A stretch of DNA of 64,000 bases. Source: Plenodomus lindquistii. Taxonomy: Eukaryota > Ascomycota > Dothideomycetes > Pleosporales > Leptosphaeriaceae. The notes beneath the pieces were generated by a model. That model ran no database searches. It saw only the letters and a program-made list of their open reading frames with translations, and had not been told where the DNA came from. The translations under genes were made by a program, and so were the position numbers. Each line of letters starts with the position of its first letter. Position 1 is the stretch's first letter. The stretch spans positions 1,178,001 to 1,242,000 of the forward strand of contig JANUWI010000003.1 of assembly GCA_025504975.1 (NCBI GenBank). The letters are read 5' to 3'. Positions 49,203-61,872 of this stretch are shown here, one piece after another.

Positions 49203-50897
49203 TCAATCGTCATTATTATTACTATCAACATCTGACTCTACCGCTATAGAGCTCGCATCTGATTCAGAAGTACTTTCTGAACCTTTCTGGCACGTACGAG
49301 CGTTGTGCCCAGTCCCTCCACAATTGCCACAGCGTCGGACACCTGGTTGAGCAGGTGCTTGACCACCACCACCACGCGCACGTTTTAATAGATTAGGCGC
49401 CGCAGTCGAGGCTGTAGCAGCCTGCGACCCGGCACCGTACTCAAGAGTGCCTCCTTGCTGGATCCTCTTTCTTTTACGCCCCTTCCTCTTTGTCATCTCC
49501 GCCAATTGCTCCTCAAGCTCGTGGTTACGGGCTTGAAGAAGAGCGTTTTGGTGCAGCATTAGTTCAGCCCCTTTCACGAGCTGTGAGAAGCCAGCTTGTG
49601 CAGTTACAGGCGACCGAGTAAAGGACTCGCGTACGAGCTTTGACTGAGACCCAAATTCATGAGTATTGCTTGGAGTCTTCGATTGCCATGGGTTTGCCGG
49701 AGGGGAGGGTTGAGGTGGGGTACGTAACCGCACCTCAAGGCGATCCAACACTACCTGCGCGTTGGTAGGGACTAGCCCTGATGCCTCAAAGGCCTTTCGA
49801 CAGTTGTCAACCGTAAACACGTCAAAAAACGCGTCTTTGAAGGCTGGGAGGAAGCCTTCCTTGTTGATGTGGAAGACGCGTCGGCGTGCCAAGTCTCGCA
49901 CGCGCTGGGAGTACTTGCGCTTCAACGGCGAGAAACACACCACATCAAGTGGCTGGAGGATGTGGGATGAATGGGGGGGCATACAGAGTGTTAGGATCTT
50001 GTTCTCCACGCAGTAGTCCTTAAACTCTTGGTTAAGGTGGCTCTCGTGGCCGTCCAAGATCAGCAACCGGTATACCCCCACCTTTTGCGCCTTTGTATGC
50101 GCGTCAAAGTGCTTCAACCACTCCAGCCCAAGCGCGTTATTTGTCCAGCCGTTCTCAGAGACTGAGAGTTTCCAGTTGTAAGGGATACTGGCCTCCTCGT
50201 ACCACGCAGAGATGTGTACACGTCCTTTGTAGATAATAAAAGGCGGGGTTGCATCCCCTGAGGCGCATATGCTCTGGATAACGGTAACCCACTCACGATC
50301 GCCCGGCTGGATGAGGTCTGGCCGATTACGTCTCTCAGAGCCTGTGACGACTTTCATAGACCCAATTACGCCCATCTGGAAGCCAGTCTCGTCGAAGTTG
50401 TGGACGTCGTTGTCCTGGACACCGTACTTGGCTTTTGTCTCATCCACGAGCTTGAACCACGCGCCAATGATCTCTGGATCCTCCTGCCTTATCCTCTGCC
50501 TATCCTTTGCTCGATTGAAAGCCATCTTGAGCTCGCCGGAGCGCGTTACAAAGCGCTCAGCCCAGTGCTTGCCCACCGGTGTCCCGTCGCGTACCCCTAG
50601 TATCTTATTGGCCATATCTTCTACCTCGCACAGCCGGGGGGCAAACCCTCGCGAATCAAGGTTGAGAATATATCGGACAATCGTCTGCTCTTCGGTGGCA
50701 GTGAGTTTCTGGCAGTTAGGTCGAGTTTGGGAGCGTGGAGTGATTCCGTTAATCCGTTCAGAGAGCCTGCGTTGATTGACGCTGAAAGCTGCAGCTGCAG
50801 CTCGATGGCTCTTAAATTGGCCGGCTTCGTAGGCTTGGATAGCAAGCTGTATTCTCCCTTCGTTCTGTATTAGCAGCTCGCGACGTTGTTGGTCCAT
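49203..50897 (-). CDS. Fot1/Pogo-like transposase (DD35D), 564 aa
   Basis: The transposase cuts and pastes the element at TA sites. I take the ATG at 50,897 as the start; the open frame reaches to 50,921 only through a TTG codon. In order: a Pipsqueak-type helix-turn-helix (about residues 8-55), a CENP-B/Tc5-type DNA-binding part (about 60-130), and the DDE_1 catalytic core with D169 (in NFDETGF), D282 (in LILDGHESH) and D318 (in SSHILQPLD). There are 35 residues between the last two. A coiled-coil-like stretch and a basic KRKGRKRKR stretch lie near 450-480. A C-terminal CCHC zinc knuckle follows (C-G-N-C-x4-H-x4-C, about 523-536), then an acidic serine-rich tail. All catalytic residues are present, so it is probably functional. 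Confidence 0.95.
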   Translation of the reverse strand: MDQQRRELLIQNEGRIQLAIQAYEAGQFKSHRAAAAAFSVNQRRLSERINGITPRSQTRPNCQKLTATEEQTIVRYILNLDSRGFAPRLCEVEDMANKILGVRDGTPVGKHWAERFVTRSGELKMAFNRAKDRQRIRQEDPEIIGAWFKLVDETKAKYGVQDNDVHNFDETGFQMGVIGSMKVVTGSERRNRPDLIQPGDREWVTVIQSICASGDATPPFIIYKGRVHISAWYEEASIPYNWKLSVSENGWTNNALGLEWLKHFDAHTKAQKVGVYRLLILDGHESHLNQEFKDYCVENKILTLCMPPHSSHILQPLDVVCFSPLKRKYSQRVRDLARRRVFHINKEGFLPAFKDAFFDVFTVDNCRKAFEASGLVPTNAQVVLDRLEVRLRTPPQPSPPANPWQSKTPSNTHEFGSQSKLVRESFTRSPVTAQAGFSQLVKGAELMLHQNALLQARNHELEEQLAEMTKRKGRKRKRIQQGGTLEYGAGSQAATASTAAPNLLKRARGGGGQAPAQPGVRRCGNCGGTGHNARTCQKGSESTSESDASSIAVESDVDSNNNDD

Positions 50898-50931
50898 GGT
50901 AGGGCGATGGGATAAGTACAAGGCTTGGCAG

Positions 50932-51109
<178 letters not shown>

Positions 51110-51289
51110 TATAGAGTGTACGTACTAAGTTTACACTTAGAGTATAGTTATATATAGTAAGCTCTATAAGTATTTATATAAGTAGAGTAGAATATACTTT
51201 TACTAAAATTTTAGCTATAAGTAGTACCTTTTTAAGCATTTTCTATATAGTAATCTATTTTCTAATTATTTCTAAATCTGCTTTCTATA
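51110..51289 (+). repeat. Left LTR of Copia element F
   Basis: This 180-bp stretch aligns with 59,068-59,250 throughout, for example the shared TTTTAGCTATAAGTAGTAC block. Differences are mostly transitions and small indels. Confidence 0.85.
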
Positions 51290-54200
51290 ATAGTTATAAG
51301 CCTAGGTCTTTTATACTTCTAGAAATATTCCCTTCTATACACTTAAAAGAGCTTAAAATAAAGCAATTTATAAAAAAAAAAAAAAAAAAAAAAACTAATT
51401 TATCTATTTAGTATTACCGTTAAAAGCTTTATAGCTAAATTATTTGTAATCTCTAAAAGAGAGTATATATTTACTATAAAAAAGTAATAGCTAGCCTAGT
51501 ATATCTAGCTCTAGTTCTATATAATAAGTAGAGCTCTCTAGAAAAAAATTAATCTAGATAGTACTATTAATACTCTAAATATTATTAGCTTTTAACTATA
51601 AAAACTAATACCTATAAATAATACTATAATTACTATAGAGCTTTATAAAAGCTAGGTTTAGAACTACTAAATTAAGCTTAGTAACTAGACTGCTAAAGCT
51701 GCTTATATATAATATATATAGAACTAGGTATAGTAAATAGTTAATCTAAAGCTTATAATACTAGTAATAATAATACTTATTAAATAAAAAAAATTAATAC
51801 TCTAGTTACTTATAAAATTATTATAGTTAAACTTTACTTTTACTAATTATATAATAATAAATATTATATATTTCTAGTATAGAGTATACTTTAATAAAGC
51901 GTACTAGAGAAGAATAGATCTCTATAACTAGTTTTAAAACTAGTATAATCTATATACAAAAATATAAGTATATAGTATTACTAAAATTTAAAAATAGTTT
52001 ATAATCTAGAATTTTTTTAAAACCTTATTTTATAAAATTACTCTAATATAAATTTAAATTATATACTAATTAATTATTAAATACTTAGTTATAAAATAGG
52101 TATAGCTTATTTTAGATAAAGTAGCTTAAATATTTTTAGCTCTACTATAAAAAAATATAGTTTAGAGAAGCTCTAGTAGTAGTCTAGAGGTTTTTATAAT
52201 ATTTAGCGCGCTAAAAAATAAAACTACTAAAAGAAACACTATAAAAAGCTCTAATAAAAAGTAGTATTTTTATAGAAAAGTTTATAAATAGCTAGTAACT
52301 AACTACTAAAAGCTCTAGACTGCTTTTACTAGTAAACTTTTTATAATAAATAATACTACTAAATTTAAAATTCTAAAGCGTTTAAATAAGCTAAAAAATA
52401 GGAGTTTAAAATTAGCTCTACCTAAAAAAAATTAGAAAAAATTAGAAAGCTTAAGCTTAAATAGTTAAAAAGTTATAAAAGCTTTTAAATTACTTACTTT
52501 TTTAGATAATATAGTAGCTTTTCTAATAAACCTATACTTATTTAAATATAAGCCTAATAAAGTTTATTCTATAATAGATTTTAACGCCTATTTACTTTTA
52601 AAAAGTATAATTTTTAATAGTAGAGTAGTACTACACCTAGTAAACTCTATAAATAAACTAATTCTAGAATCTTTTAAAAAAAGTATTATTTTTAAAATAG
52701 TAAAAGTAGAAACGTAAGCCTTTTTTATTAAAAGTAAAAATACCTAAATTTTTAAAAATACTCTAAATAGATCTAGAAAGAAGTATATAGAAGATTTTAC
52801 GCTTTATAGTATTATAGTAGTAGAAAGTTTTTATATTAATATAATTTTAAAAGCATTTTTAGCTAAAGTAAGTGTATAGTATATTAGATATAATAGTACT
52901 TTATACGTAGAGACTATAGATTAAAGCTTAGTTATTATAGAGCTTATTTAAAAGTATAACTTTACTTTTATTAAATATAAACTAGTTACTAATTTTTACC
53001 TAATTATAATAGCTATAAATAATATAAAAAGAAAACTATATTTCTAGAAAACTTATTTATAAACTAATACTAAAAAGCTTTAGTATACCTAAATAGACTA
53101 TCTAGAGCTAGAAGCTTTTTAAGTACTAGTCTAGAACATTTAAAATATCTAAATAAAAGGTATAGTAAAAAAATAGTATAAACACTATTTAATAGTATAT
53201 ATTTAGAAGATTATATTTTAGTAACTAAAAAAGAAATCTCTACTTTTATACTTCTATATATTATAGAATCTATTTAATATACTAATTAAACGCTTTAAAA
53301 AGCGTTAGATAATGCTTCTAAAAAATAACTATAGTAGTAAAATCTATATCTACTACTTTTAAACTAAAACTCTACTAGAAATTATAAAGGTATTTAAAAA
53401 CTTTATAGAGTTTTTTAAAATTTAATATAATATAAAAATAGTAAAGTTTATTTAAAATAATACTACTACTACTAGACTCTAGTAAAAAGTATTATAGTTT
53501 AAAAGCTAGATAAAAAAGTATAGAATAGAGATTATTATAGCTCCTCTTTATACTTACTAGCTAAATAGAGGTATAGAAAAAGTAAAGTAAAAAATTATTA
53601 CTAAAAAAATTAAAATAAAAAAAAAGTAAACTTTTTAAATAAAATCTACTCTAAAGTGCTTAATATAGTAGTCTAGCTATATAAAATAAGTCTATTATAC
53701 ACTTATAACCTATATTTTCTAAATAAAAAATTAGAACTTTAGTTTTACTAGTATTTTAACTAGTATAAACTAGAAAAAATGCGTAATACTACTACTAATT
53801 TATATCTAGATTAGAGTAGTGTATATATGTATAGGTATTAAATATACCTACTAAATAGAAATTATAAAGTAAATTACTAGATAAAAAGCTTTAAAATTAG
53901 TTTAAAAAGATATATTAGATATCTAGTAGAATATAAAGTATCTAATATCTATAGAATATAGATATCTACTCTAGATAAAGTAATTATAATTTATAATATT
54001 ACTTTTAATAAAATACTTTTCTATAAAAACCTAGATAAGTACGCTTTAAAAAAGTAAGTAAAATAGTTTATTAAACTTTTTTATAAAGATAAAATCTATA
54101 ATATAGGTAAAGTATTTAATAATATATATAATTAACTCTAGAATACTACGTATAAATAGAAAATAGAAAATAAAGTAGAGCTTCTCTAGCCTATTTAAAA

Positions 54201-56430
54201 GCTAGAGAGTAAAAATTCTAGGAATATAGAGTTATTTAGAGGCTAGCTACTAACTACTATAGAATTAAAATTAGCTTTTTTATATAGAGTTAGCTTAGCT
54301 AGCTAACTCTAGAAAAACTATAAAAAATAAAGTTTTATACTAAGTTTTAGAATTTTAGAGTTTACGCCTAAGCCTAGAGTATACTAGAAAATATTAAAAT
54401 TAGAATAGTCTAGTTTAGATTAGTTAAATAGCTTCTAGAATTAGTAAAACTTTTAAAATAAAAGTTTATAGACTAAATTACTAATAACTCTATAAAAAAA
54501 AGTACTAGAAACGTAAATTACTTAGTTTACTATTTAGCTCTAAAATATATTACCTATAGTTTAGAATAAAATAGTAAAAAATCTCTAAACACGTAAACCT
54601 AGAAAGTAGCGTAAAAAAAAACTTCTACTAACTTAAAAAAAGCTCTAAAGTTAGAAATTATAAAAATCTAAAAAGAATAGAAATAATAGAAGCTTATTAT
54701 ATATACACTCTATACTCTATAATATAGAATAAAACGTTATTTATAATAAAATACTTTTTAAAAAATACGCCTAGAGTAAAAAAATAGTTATAATATACGT
54801 AGTAATTATAGCTATTTTATAAATAGAAATAACCCTGCTATATCCTCTACTAGAAAAGAAAGTCTATTAGAACTCTCTTTTTAAAATATTAGAAAAATAG
54901 AAAGATCTTTTTAACTATTTATATAAAAAGCTTTTTAAATAAGCTATAGGTTAAAAAATTAATACGCTTTTTATAGTAAAAATCTAGAAAGTAATTAATT
55001 AAATAGAAGTAAAAAAATAACTACTTGTTTTTAAATATGTTTTTATATATAAAGTAGACTAGAATAGCTACTTTATTAAATATAAAGCTTATATTATAGT
55101 ATAAAAAAATCTCTAAATAGTAAATATACTCTAGTTAATATACACTTCTATTTTTATAGCTTAATTATTTAGGTCTACTATAGTAATAGTAGTAGAGTTT
55201 AATCTAGAAATCTAGTAGTTTAATATGATAGAAGCTTTTTTTAATACTATAAAAGCAGAATACCTAGCTATTTACTATAAACTTTCAAATAGCTTTAAAT
55301 AGAATAGAAAGTGCGTAATACTTAGAAAAGTATTATATAAATTAAAAAACTCTTTTTTACTCTAGTATAAAGACTTTTTAGTAACGCTTTATAAAGTAGA
55401 ACTATAGTTTTTAAAAAAAAAACTATATCTATTTTATAGTAAAGATTAAAAAATTGTATTAATTTTCTATATTAATAATATTCTAATAATATTCTATAAA
55501 AAGTATTTATCTAAATATAAAACTTTTATAGAAGTAATTAAATAAGCTTCTATAATTAAAAATAAAAGAAAAGTAAAGTAGTTTTTTAAAATAAAAATAA
55601 TCTAGAACTAGAGTAATTAAATAATAACGCTTGTCTATAATAAGTATATTAATAAAATAACTAAAAAGTTTAATTTTATAAGCTCTAGAGCTTTTCTCTA
55701 TACTCTACTTCTAAATAAAAAGCTTATAAAGTTAATAATAGAAGCTTTAAAAAAATACATTAAAAACTACTAAAAGTGTATAGAATTTATTCTCTATATA
55801 GATATAATACTCTAACCTAATATAGCCTTTATAGTATTAAAGCTCTTCTACTTTTTTACTAACTTTTTTAAAAAGTATTTAGAAGTAGTAGAGTAAGTTA
55901 TTACCTATCTATACTAGATAAAATATATAGCTATATAGTATAGTAGATATATAGGTAAAAAGTTTATAATATATAGTAATACTTTTTTAATAGATAATCT
56001 AGAAATTTAACGCTTTTTATTTAGTTATATTATTTTGCTTTTTAGCAGTTTAATAATATAGAAAGCTATAAAATAAGTAATAGTAATAATATTTATAATA
56101 GAAGTAGAGCTTCTAGTACTAGAATAAATAAATAAAAAAGTAATAGTGTTTAAATAATTTTTTAAAAAACTACTTCTAGATTTAGAAGTATACTAGTAAA
56201 TTTTTTATAATAATTAGTAAACTATCTACTTAGTAGTAAAAAGTAATAAAAAAATTACTACTAAATTATACTATATTAATATCTAGAATATTTAGCTAAA
56301 ATTAAAGTATTTAAATAAAATGTTCTAGGTTATATATATAGAAACAGCAAATATACTAGTAAATAGGTTTATAAAAAAGGTAATAAAATAGTAATATAAA
56401 TAATTTAAAAAGTACTTTAATTTAAAAAGT
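51290..56430 (+). pseudogene. RIP-destroyed gag-pol of Copia element F
   Basis: Reverse transcriptase can be read on the plus strand from about 54,960: a K-x-K-A-R-I-V-V box, a region matching the FDLEIQQFD box, then Y-I-N-N-I near 55,480, which is Y-V-D-D-I with G-to-A changes. RNase H lies about 55,960-56,430, with traces of the TEAEL and NQQTI boxes and the LRHVDI-like region. Gag, protease and integrase should fill 51,290-54,950 but are too decayed to place. In-frame TAA and TAG codons are frequent. The order with RNase H last is that of Copia. Confidence 0.8.
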
Positions 56431-59067
56431 ACTAGAGTATATATTATAAGTATAGAAAAAAAAAGTTAACTAAAATTATTTTATTAATTAATAGCGCTGT
56501 AGCGTAGAAATTTTTATAGGTAAAAAAAACTATCTAGTTTTTAAAAAAGCGCTAGAGTATACTCTCTACTAGTAGAATATATTAGACTAGAATTTTTTAC
56601 TTTTTTATTACTATTTAAACTAAATAAGCTCTAAAAAGCAGACAGCTAATAACTTTTTTATTTATAAAAATTACTTTCTACTTTCTATTTAGCCTTTTTT
56701 TTAAGTTTATATACTTTTTTATACTTTTTATTTTTATAAAGTATATAAAAAGTATTTTTAAAAGCTTTTTTAATAAATTTATTTTTTCTATTATTAGAAA
56801 AAAAGCTAGAGCTTAAGAAAATAGTATAAAAAAAAATAGTATTAGTAAGCAGAATATTTAAATAAGTAGTATAAAAATAATTATTATTAACTTTTTTACT
56901 TTAAATATTACTAGGTTTAAAGAAATTTAAATTTAAACTAAAAGTAAATTTAAACTTACTCTAACTAGGCTATTTAGTTAAACTAGAAACTTTACTTTTA
57001 AAAGTAGAGGTAAACTTTTTATAAAGGCTACTAAGAATAAAAGTAAAAGCAGCATTAGTAGGTTATATATTAGTAATTAAAAAATACTAAATTAGATATA
57101 AAGTAGAAGCTAAAAAATAACTAAAAAGCTAAAAAGCTTTAGATCTAGGCTAGACTAGTAAAACTTAATTAGAAATAGATATAAAAATAAAGCTTTTAAA
57201 AGTATAACTAGCTTTCTAAATAGCGTTTCTAGTTTATATATTACTATAAATAATAGTATTACGCTAATTATTATATTTAGTTTACTACTTTTAAAAATAT
57301 TAATTCTTTTTAGCCTAGAGCTTCTAGAAGTAATACTTTTTTTTAGAATAGAGCTGCTTTTAAATTTAACGCTAGAGTTTAGTCTAGTTAACTTAAATAT
57401 AAAAGTTAGAAATAGTCTAAATAGAAATAGAAAAAGTAGTAATAGAAGTATTAGTAGTAGATATAGTAGTACGCTTTTTATAAACAGCTTTAGTAGAATT
57501 ATATAAAGCGCTAAAAAGCTTTAAAAAAAAATAAAAGTTTAAAAAAAATTAACTAAAAAACTATACGCAGCTAGAGGAGATAAAATAATAGAAGTATTAA
57601 TATAGTAAGTAGTAGAAGTATTCTAAAAAGTTAGTAGATTATTATAGAAAGTAGGTAGTATTAGAAAACTTTTAGAAATACTACTTTTTTTATTATCTAG
57701 AAAATACTATTTTACTACTTTCGTGTTATAAAACTTTATTTTAATCTAAAGCTTTTTATATAAAGTAATAATATTAAAATACTTTCTACTATACTTCTAG
57801 AAAAGCTAATACTAATAATAAACGCTTAGTTTAAAGTAATTAAAACTATTAAAATTAAAAAAAATAAGTAAAAATATTACTTTTATAAGTTTATATTAGC
57901 TAGTAATTATATTTATTAGTATATAAATAGTACCTATACTAAAAAGTAAATAAATTCTAATATAGACTATTTTTTTTATTAGAAACTAAGCTTTTAAAAT
58001 AAACCTAGTAAAGCTTATAGTATTAGGTAGTATATTTATTTTTAGCGTATTTAATATAGTATTTATTTTAATAAAATTAAAAAGTCTAGTTTTTATATTT
58101 ACTAGAATAAAAGTAATACTTTTATTTATACTTTTTTTAATAACTATTAAAAGTACTTTAAGCTTTACTCTACTCTAGCGTAATAAAAAAAAAGTCTAGA
58201 GAAAAACTAGAAAGTTTAAAAAAGTTATTATTACTAGAATATTTAAGTAAGTTTTTAAAAAAAGTATAAAAAGTAATACTTTTAGAAAATTTAACTAGAT
58301 TAGAGTTTATAAAAAAAGGTTTAGGTAAAAGCTAGATATTAGTACTTTTTTAAATAAAAAAGTAAATTTAGTTACGTGCGCTAGAAGCTAGAGTAGTAGC
58401 CTAAAAATATTATAAAGCTATATATAAATATAGAGCTTAACTTTAATTAGTATTAAAGTAGCTATTAAAGTAATATAAGCGTTTATTAGAATCTAAAATA
58501 TTTATAATCTCTACTTTAATAAATTTAGTTTTACTAATTTTATTAACTAGTTTACTAGTATTAGAAAGAAAAATATATTTACTAGGCTAAAAAGTAAATA
58601 TAGTAGAAATAGAGTTTATACGCAGAGATATAGAAGTAGTATTAGAAATAGAAGTAGTAATTTTACTATTAAAGTTAAAAATAGAGATACTACTTTCTAA
58701 CTTGCTTAATAAACTTATTTTATTAGCTAATTTAAATATAATATTGTAGTAGAAACGCTTAAAAGCGCGTTTTTTTTTTATAAAAAAAGCGTAACTAATA
58801 TGTATATTAGTAAATTAATTACTAAAATTATAGAAGTATTTATATATACTATATAGGTAATTAGTAGAGAGTAGTATAGCTATAGATATATAATTTAGAA
58901 TAGTTAAAAGTAAATATATAGAATAGAATAGTAAAGCTCTATAGAGTTTTATTATTATTATAGTACGCGTATTTACGTACTAAAATTAGTTTAGTACTAT
59001 AAAAGTTTCTATATAATATTACTAGTATAATTTCTAATTAACTACTTAGTTTAAATAGAAAGTATAT
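56431..59067. other. Extra 2.6-kb region of element F after RNase H
   Basis: In most Copia elements the polypurine tract and LTR follow RNase H closely; here 2.6 kb intervene. The stretch is rich in AAAGTAGTA-like, lysine-poor-looking runs and has no recognisable domain on either strand. It may be an extra reading frame of the element, a noncoding spacer, or another decayed insertion whose ends I could not see. Confidence 0.55.
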
Positions 59068-59249
59068 TATAGAGTATATATACTAAACTTATATTTAGAG
59101 TATAGTTACGTGTAGTAAACTTTATAGAGCATCTATATAAATAGAGTAGAATATACTTTTACTAAAATTTTAGCTATAAGTAGTACGCTTTTTTAAGCAT
59201 TTTCTATATAGTAATCTATTTTCTAATTGCTTCTAAATCTACTCTCTAC

Positions 59250-59250
<1 letters not shown>
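59068..59250 (+). repeat. Right LTR of Copia element F
   Basis: A 183-bp partner of 51,110-51,289. It ends in an unmutated CTCTCTACA against the (AAT)n tract. Confidence 0.85.
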
Positions 59251-59321
<71 letters not shown>

Positions 59322-59322
59322 T
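59251..59322. repeat. (AAT)n microsatellite, right fragment
   Basis: About 24 ATA/AAT units directly after element F's right LTR. It is the third fragment of the tract that hosts both element F and the Fot1-like transposon. Confidence 0.95.
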
Positions 59323-59449
59323 ATAGTTTATAGTAATACTTTTATTAAAACTTTAACTATATAAATTAGTAAACTATATATATATTTTTAAAAACCTACT
59401 TTTATAACTATTAATTAAAACTTTAATTTAGAAGTATTATCTAGAGTTT
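59323..59449. other. Short AT-rich spacer
   Basis: RIP-degraded DNA between the microsatellite and an E-type LTR. I see nothing recognisable in it. Confidence 0.5.
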
Positions 59450-59868
59450 TATAATAGCTTAAAAATATAAAGTACTAAAAGATATTTATATTAGTTTAGA
59501 AATATATAGAAGTATATATAAATTAAAAAACTAAATAAATTTTATTTTTATAAACTTTATATAAAAAAATAAAAAAATTATACTTTTATAGTTCTATTAA
59601 ATAAATAAGCTAAATAGAATAGAATTTAGTTAGTAGTTTTAAGCTTTTATAAAAAAAAAATTTCTTCTCTACTATATTAGCACGTAGGTAATAGTAAAAT
59701 AGAAGTTTCTATAGAATTTAAATCTAGTATAGTATAAAAGAAAGCCTAAATAGAAATTAGTATAGTTTTCTATTTTTAATAAACTTATTTAAAGTAAAAT
59801 AGAAGTAGCTTATAAAAAGACTTCTATAGCTAAAAATTATTATTATAATTAAATATAGCTTTATTATA
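59450..59868. repeat. E-type solo LTR (419 bp)
   Basis: It runs from TATAATAGCTTAAAA to GCTTTATTATA and matches the 417-bp E LTR in the orientation of 45,318-45,734. No E internal DNA adjoins it, so it is probably a solo LTR. The flanks (GTTTT and GTATT, depending on the exact end) agree at four of five bases, so the duplication is uncertain. Confidence 0.75.
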
Positions 59869-60014
59869 GTATTATCTATATACTAGTTTAGGTATTAAGT
59901 AAAAAGAATTATACTAATAATACTAAAATAAAAACTATTACTTTTAGTATGTTATTACTTCTAATAGTAGAATACGTTACTAATTAATGTATAATAAGCC
60001 TTAGTTTTACTACG
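59869..60014. other. Transition from AT-rich block to gene-dense DNA
   Basis: This is the last 146 bp before the stop codon of the cofactor C gene. CA and TG steps and ordinary composition return around 59,990-60,010. The 3' untranslated region and polyadenylation site of the gene must lie here, inside or at the edge of the AT-rich DNA. Confidence 0.6.
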
Positions 60015-61252
60015 CTACAATGCTGCGCGTACTATTGATAGCAATTTATCTAGATTAAACTCTCTAGCAACCATAGCTTGATACCATAGATCGTTATCAA
60101 CACGTTTGTCTACCTCAAGAATGCTGAAGTTGGGACTCAGCCCTGACTTCAGCCACTCGAAATCATCAATTTGATTCCATTGATTCGGCACTTGAGAAAT
60201 CGCATCTGTGACCTACATTCAAAGTTAATCTTTTGTTGACTAATATGGCATTTAGAGAGCTCACGTATATATCTGGAAGGGGTGCAAACCTTAACCCTGT
60301 GCAACCCTCAAAGATGGGCCGACTACTTGCATGTAGATAAATGTCTACATCCCTAGAAGCATGCATACGGAACTGGTGACACGCAGTGACGAGGAGACTG
60401 TTCTGCATGTCTGTGATGTGGATTGCGCCAGCGACTCGACCGCATACGATGAGCGAGTTCTTGATGTTCTTCAAGTAGAGCGTATCAAATGGCGTGTTGG
60501 CGGATGTGGCGGCAGTGAGATCGACCACGCAGTCTGTGAGATAAGAGAGAGTACCCGCACTCGTTGCTCGTGATGCTGAGGGTGGGAGGACGATGTGTAG
60601 GCCAGAAAGCTGGGAGAGCGTGACTTGCGTTGAACCAGAGAAAGATGGGCGGTGAATTTCCGTGCCTCGGGCTGGACTGGCAGATACGTAGGGATCCGCT
60701 GTGTCTGTTGATATTACCGTCTGCTTGTCTGTAGATGAGGGTATACTAGAGGCATCCTTGCAACGATTCGAGCTTTCGGACTGATCTGAAGGTGGGGCAT
60801 CACTGCTTTTTGAAGCAGCAGCCTTTCGAGCTTTGAACGCAAATCTTTTCGGCGGATTGAATGTACTTCTCACAGCCTGGAGGCTGTCGGAAAGCGCTTT
60901 CACTGCCTGATTGTGTCAGTACTAAGTTGGGTTATCTTTGCGTATGTCGCGAGATTCAGTTGCTACCTGGCTATATGTCCTCTGGTCGTAGGCAGGGATA
61001 TAACTTGATGCATCCTTCACATCGCGAGAGAGTCGATCGATGCTAGCCAGACAATCATCTACGACTCTATCCCGCTCGGTGCCAGCAACTGATTTGTCTT
61101 TCAGGCTCTCGATTTGACACTCAACGACTGTTCTTGTCAGTCTTGGATCATGTTGAGTTTGCTATCTGAGGCTAGCCTTTGACGTCTTCCGAAAATTGAC
61201 GAAAGAAGCGCTCCTTCAGTCCCACTTCTGTAGGCTGTGTGGCGGCCGCCAT
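60015..61252 (-). CDS. Tubulin-binding cofactor C (358 aa, 4 exons)
   Basis: Cofactor C joins the tubulin-folding complex and triggers GTP hydrolysis on beta-tubulin, releasing the folded alpha-beta dimer in the cytosol. Exons on the minus strand are 61,252-61,177, 61,127-60,967, 60,906-60,265 and 60,212-60,015. Introns are 49, 60 and 52 bp. The first is a GC-AG intron with a CTGAC branch site; the others are GT-AG. The N-terminal part has the family's RFFRQF-like helix and a VKDASSYIPAYDQRTY stretch (spectrin-like domain). A serine-rich linker follows. The C-terminal TBCC beta-helix contains QFRMH, with R259 at the place of the arginine finger, then SRPIFE (274-279), and ends with DDFEWLKSGLSPN. 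Length and domains are normal. I picked the ATG whose exon splices in phase. Confidence 0.92.
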
Positions 61253-61872
61253 GATCCGAATGAAGTGTGTGCTGGACGTGCGAGGCGTTTCACTTGTTGA
61301 CCTGGAAGCTCGGCCAACAATTGTGGTAGACGAGGCCTATTGTGGTCTCACGGGTTACAAGATGTCGAGTTTGATCGTGTCAGATTACAGAAAGGCGGGG
61401 TACACAAAAGACAGCGCGTAGGAAGCATCACGTCCAGGACATTACATCATGTGAGGAAGTTGTCTTCTCTAAATCCAAGACTAGACCTGAATAACAAACG
61501 AGGTCATGTCAGTACGAGTCACGAAGTTCAATTTCCGAGCATAAGACGCAGCCAAGGGGTATGTACCCCTGGGTAGTTATTGCGTTACCCCGCTTTGTAA
61601 CAGTGCAGCGTATTCAACAATACAGTCAGCCTAGTAGGCATTGAAGTATGTCCAAGTCTATACGCAACATCGATATTTCTGCCCAGGTGTAGTAGCTGGC
61701 CAAGTATCAACAGGCGGCCTCATTTACTCATGCGCGACTCGATGTACGAACAGCATCAATTTCCTGTTTGGTGCATGGGAAATGTTTGATTGGTATTTAC
61801 AGGAGTCAGGAATGGCCTGGATTTTTGGGATGATACTTTGATCGTCTTGACCACATAAAGAAAGGTACATAT
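61253..61872. other. Intergenic region, cofactor C promoter side
   Basis: This 620-bp stretch of normal composition lies between the start of the cofactor C gene and the stop codon of the complex I gene, both on the minus strand. It should hold the terminator of the latter and the promoter of the former. Several short open frames here have no family features, and I see no tRNA. Confidence 0.6.

Larger units (their letters stand above)
51110..59250 (+). mobile_element. RIP-destroyed Ty1/Copia element F, 8,141 bp
   Basis: Its LTRs (51,110-51,289 and 59,068-59,250) are about 180 bp and start with RIP-altered TGTAGAG and end with CTCTACA, mutual inverted repeats. Copia-type reverse transcriptase and RNase H can be followed on the plus strand. 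It sits in an (AAT)n tract on both sides, so its target duplication cannot be told from the microsatellite. At 8.1 kb it is longer than most Copia elements because about 2.6 kb lies between RNase H and the right LTR. Confidence 0.85.

Noticed and set aside
49762..50845. Open frames antisense to or overlapping the Fot1-like transposase
   Set aside because: They have no motif of their own, while the minus-strand frame carries the complete DD35D transposase.
61253..61872. tRNA or small RNA gene between the cofactor C and complex I genes
   Set aside because: I looked for a cloverleaf and for A- and B-box spacing and saw none. The short open frames there also lack support.
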